This document shows positions 63,936 to 64,000 of a stretch of DNA of 64,000 nt, one piece after another. A program made the translations under genes and the position numbers. Origin of the DNA: Hirudo medicinalis (lineage: Eukaryota; Annelida; Clitellata; Hirudinida; Hirudinidae); the NCBI GenBank assembly GCA_011800805.1, contig MPNW01000062.1, positions 156,604 to 220,603 on the forward strand, read 5' to 3'. The notes beneath the pieces were generated by a model. That model was not told where the DNA came from. It made no database searches and worked only from the letters and a program-made list of their open reading frames with translations. Positions within the stretch are counted from its first letter, which is position 1. Every line of letters begins with the position of its first letter.

Positions 63936-64000
63936 CAAGCCAGGCATGTACTACTTCCAAACGGCTGGATTGAACCTGGATGAACGAAGGACGTGCATCG
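63936..64000 (+). CDS. Cupredoxin-like repeat gene, exon with end of second repeat (continues off right edge)
   Basis: Phase 2 in (acceptor CAAACATCAAG|CAAGCC) and open to the window end. It encodes KPGMYYFQTAGLNLDERRTC after a split Asn codon. 'F.KPGMYYFQT' is the last strand pair of a cupredoxin-like domain, where copper proteins would have Cys, His and Met ligands in the following loop; here the loop reads QTAGLNLD and keeps none of them in the usual places. Confidence 0.6.

Overview
This window is animal nuclear DNA. It is AT-rich, full of (AAT)n-type microsatellites and short-period minisatellites, and its genes are broken into small exons with GT..AG borders and kilobase-scale introns. 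No bacterial, viral or transposon gene is recognisable. The gene families and long introns fit an invertebrate, most likely an arthropod, but the taxon cannot be fixed from the sequence alone.

Main gene (minus strand, exons from 54266 down to 1104, continuing past the left edge): a cell-surface immunoglobulin-superfamily protein of the IGSF9 / turtle / borderless family. Nine exons can be placed with matching splice phases. They encode, in order, the end of a probable signal peptide, Ig1 (two exons), Ig2 (one exon with an unusually long internal loop), Ig3 (two exons), Ig4 (one exon), Ig5 (two exons) and the first half of the first fibronectin type III domain: 1789 nt, about 596 residues. Every Ig domain keeps its B-strand Cys, C-strand Trp and F-strand Cys. 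The start codon exon (right of 54.27 kb), the rest of the FN3 domains, the membrane segment and the cytoplasmic tail (left of 1.1 kb) were not found. The intron between Ig1 and Ig2 is about 28 kb.

Second gene (plus strand, about 61.5 kb to the right edge, continuing beyond it): a run of small exons that join in phase and encode at least two weak repeats resembling a cupredoxin-like beta-sandwich. The usual copper-binding His and Cys positions are not kept, so it may be a non-copper protein. I cannot assign it to a named family. The two genes are arranged head to head, and neither 5' end is resolved in the 54.3-61.5 kb interval.

The rest is introns or intergenic DNA with microsatellites, several minisatellites of 18-, 21-, 23- and 39-bp period, a tandem duplication at 39.2-39.5 kb, and a duplicated AT-rich block at 18.9 and 20.1 kb. 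Two assembly joints (33526 and 58469-58814) are flanked by exact 127-bp duplications, the signature of unmerged contig ends from a k=127 assembly. A near-perfect X-box palindrome (RFX-type site) lies at 17251-17270.
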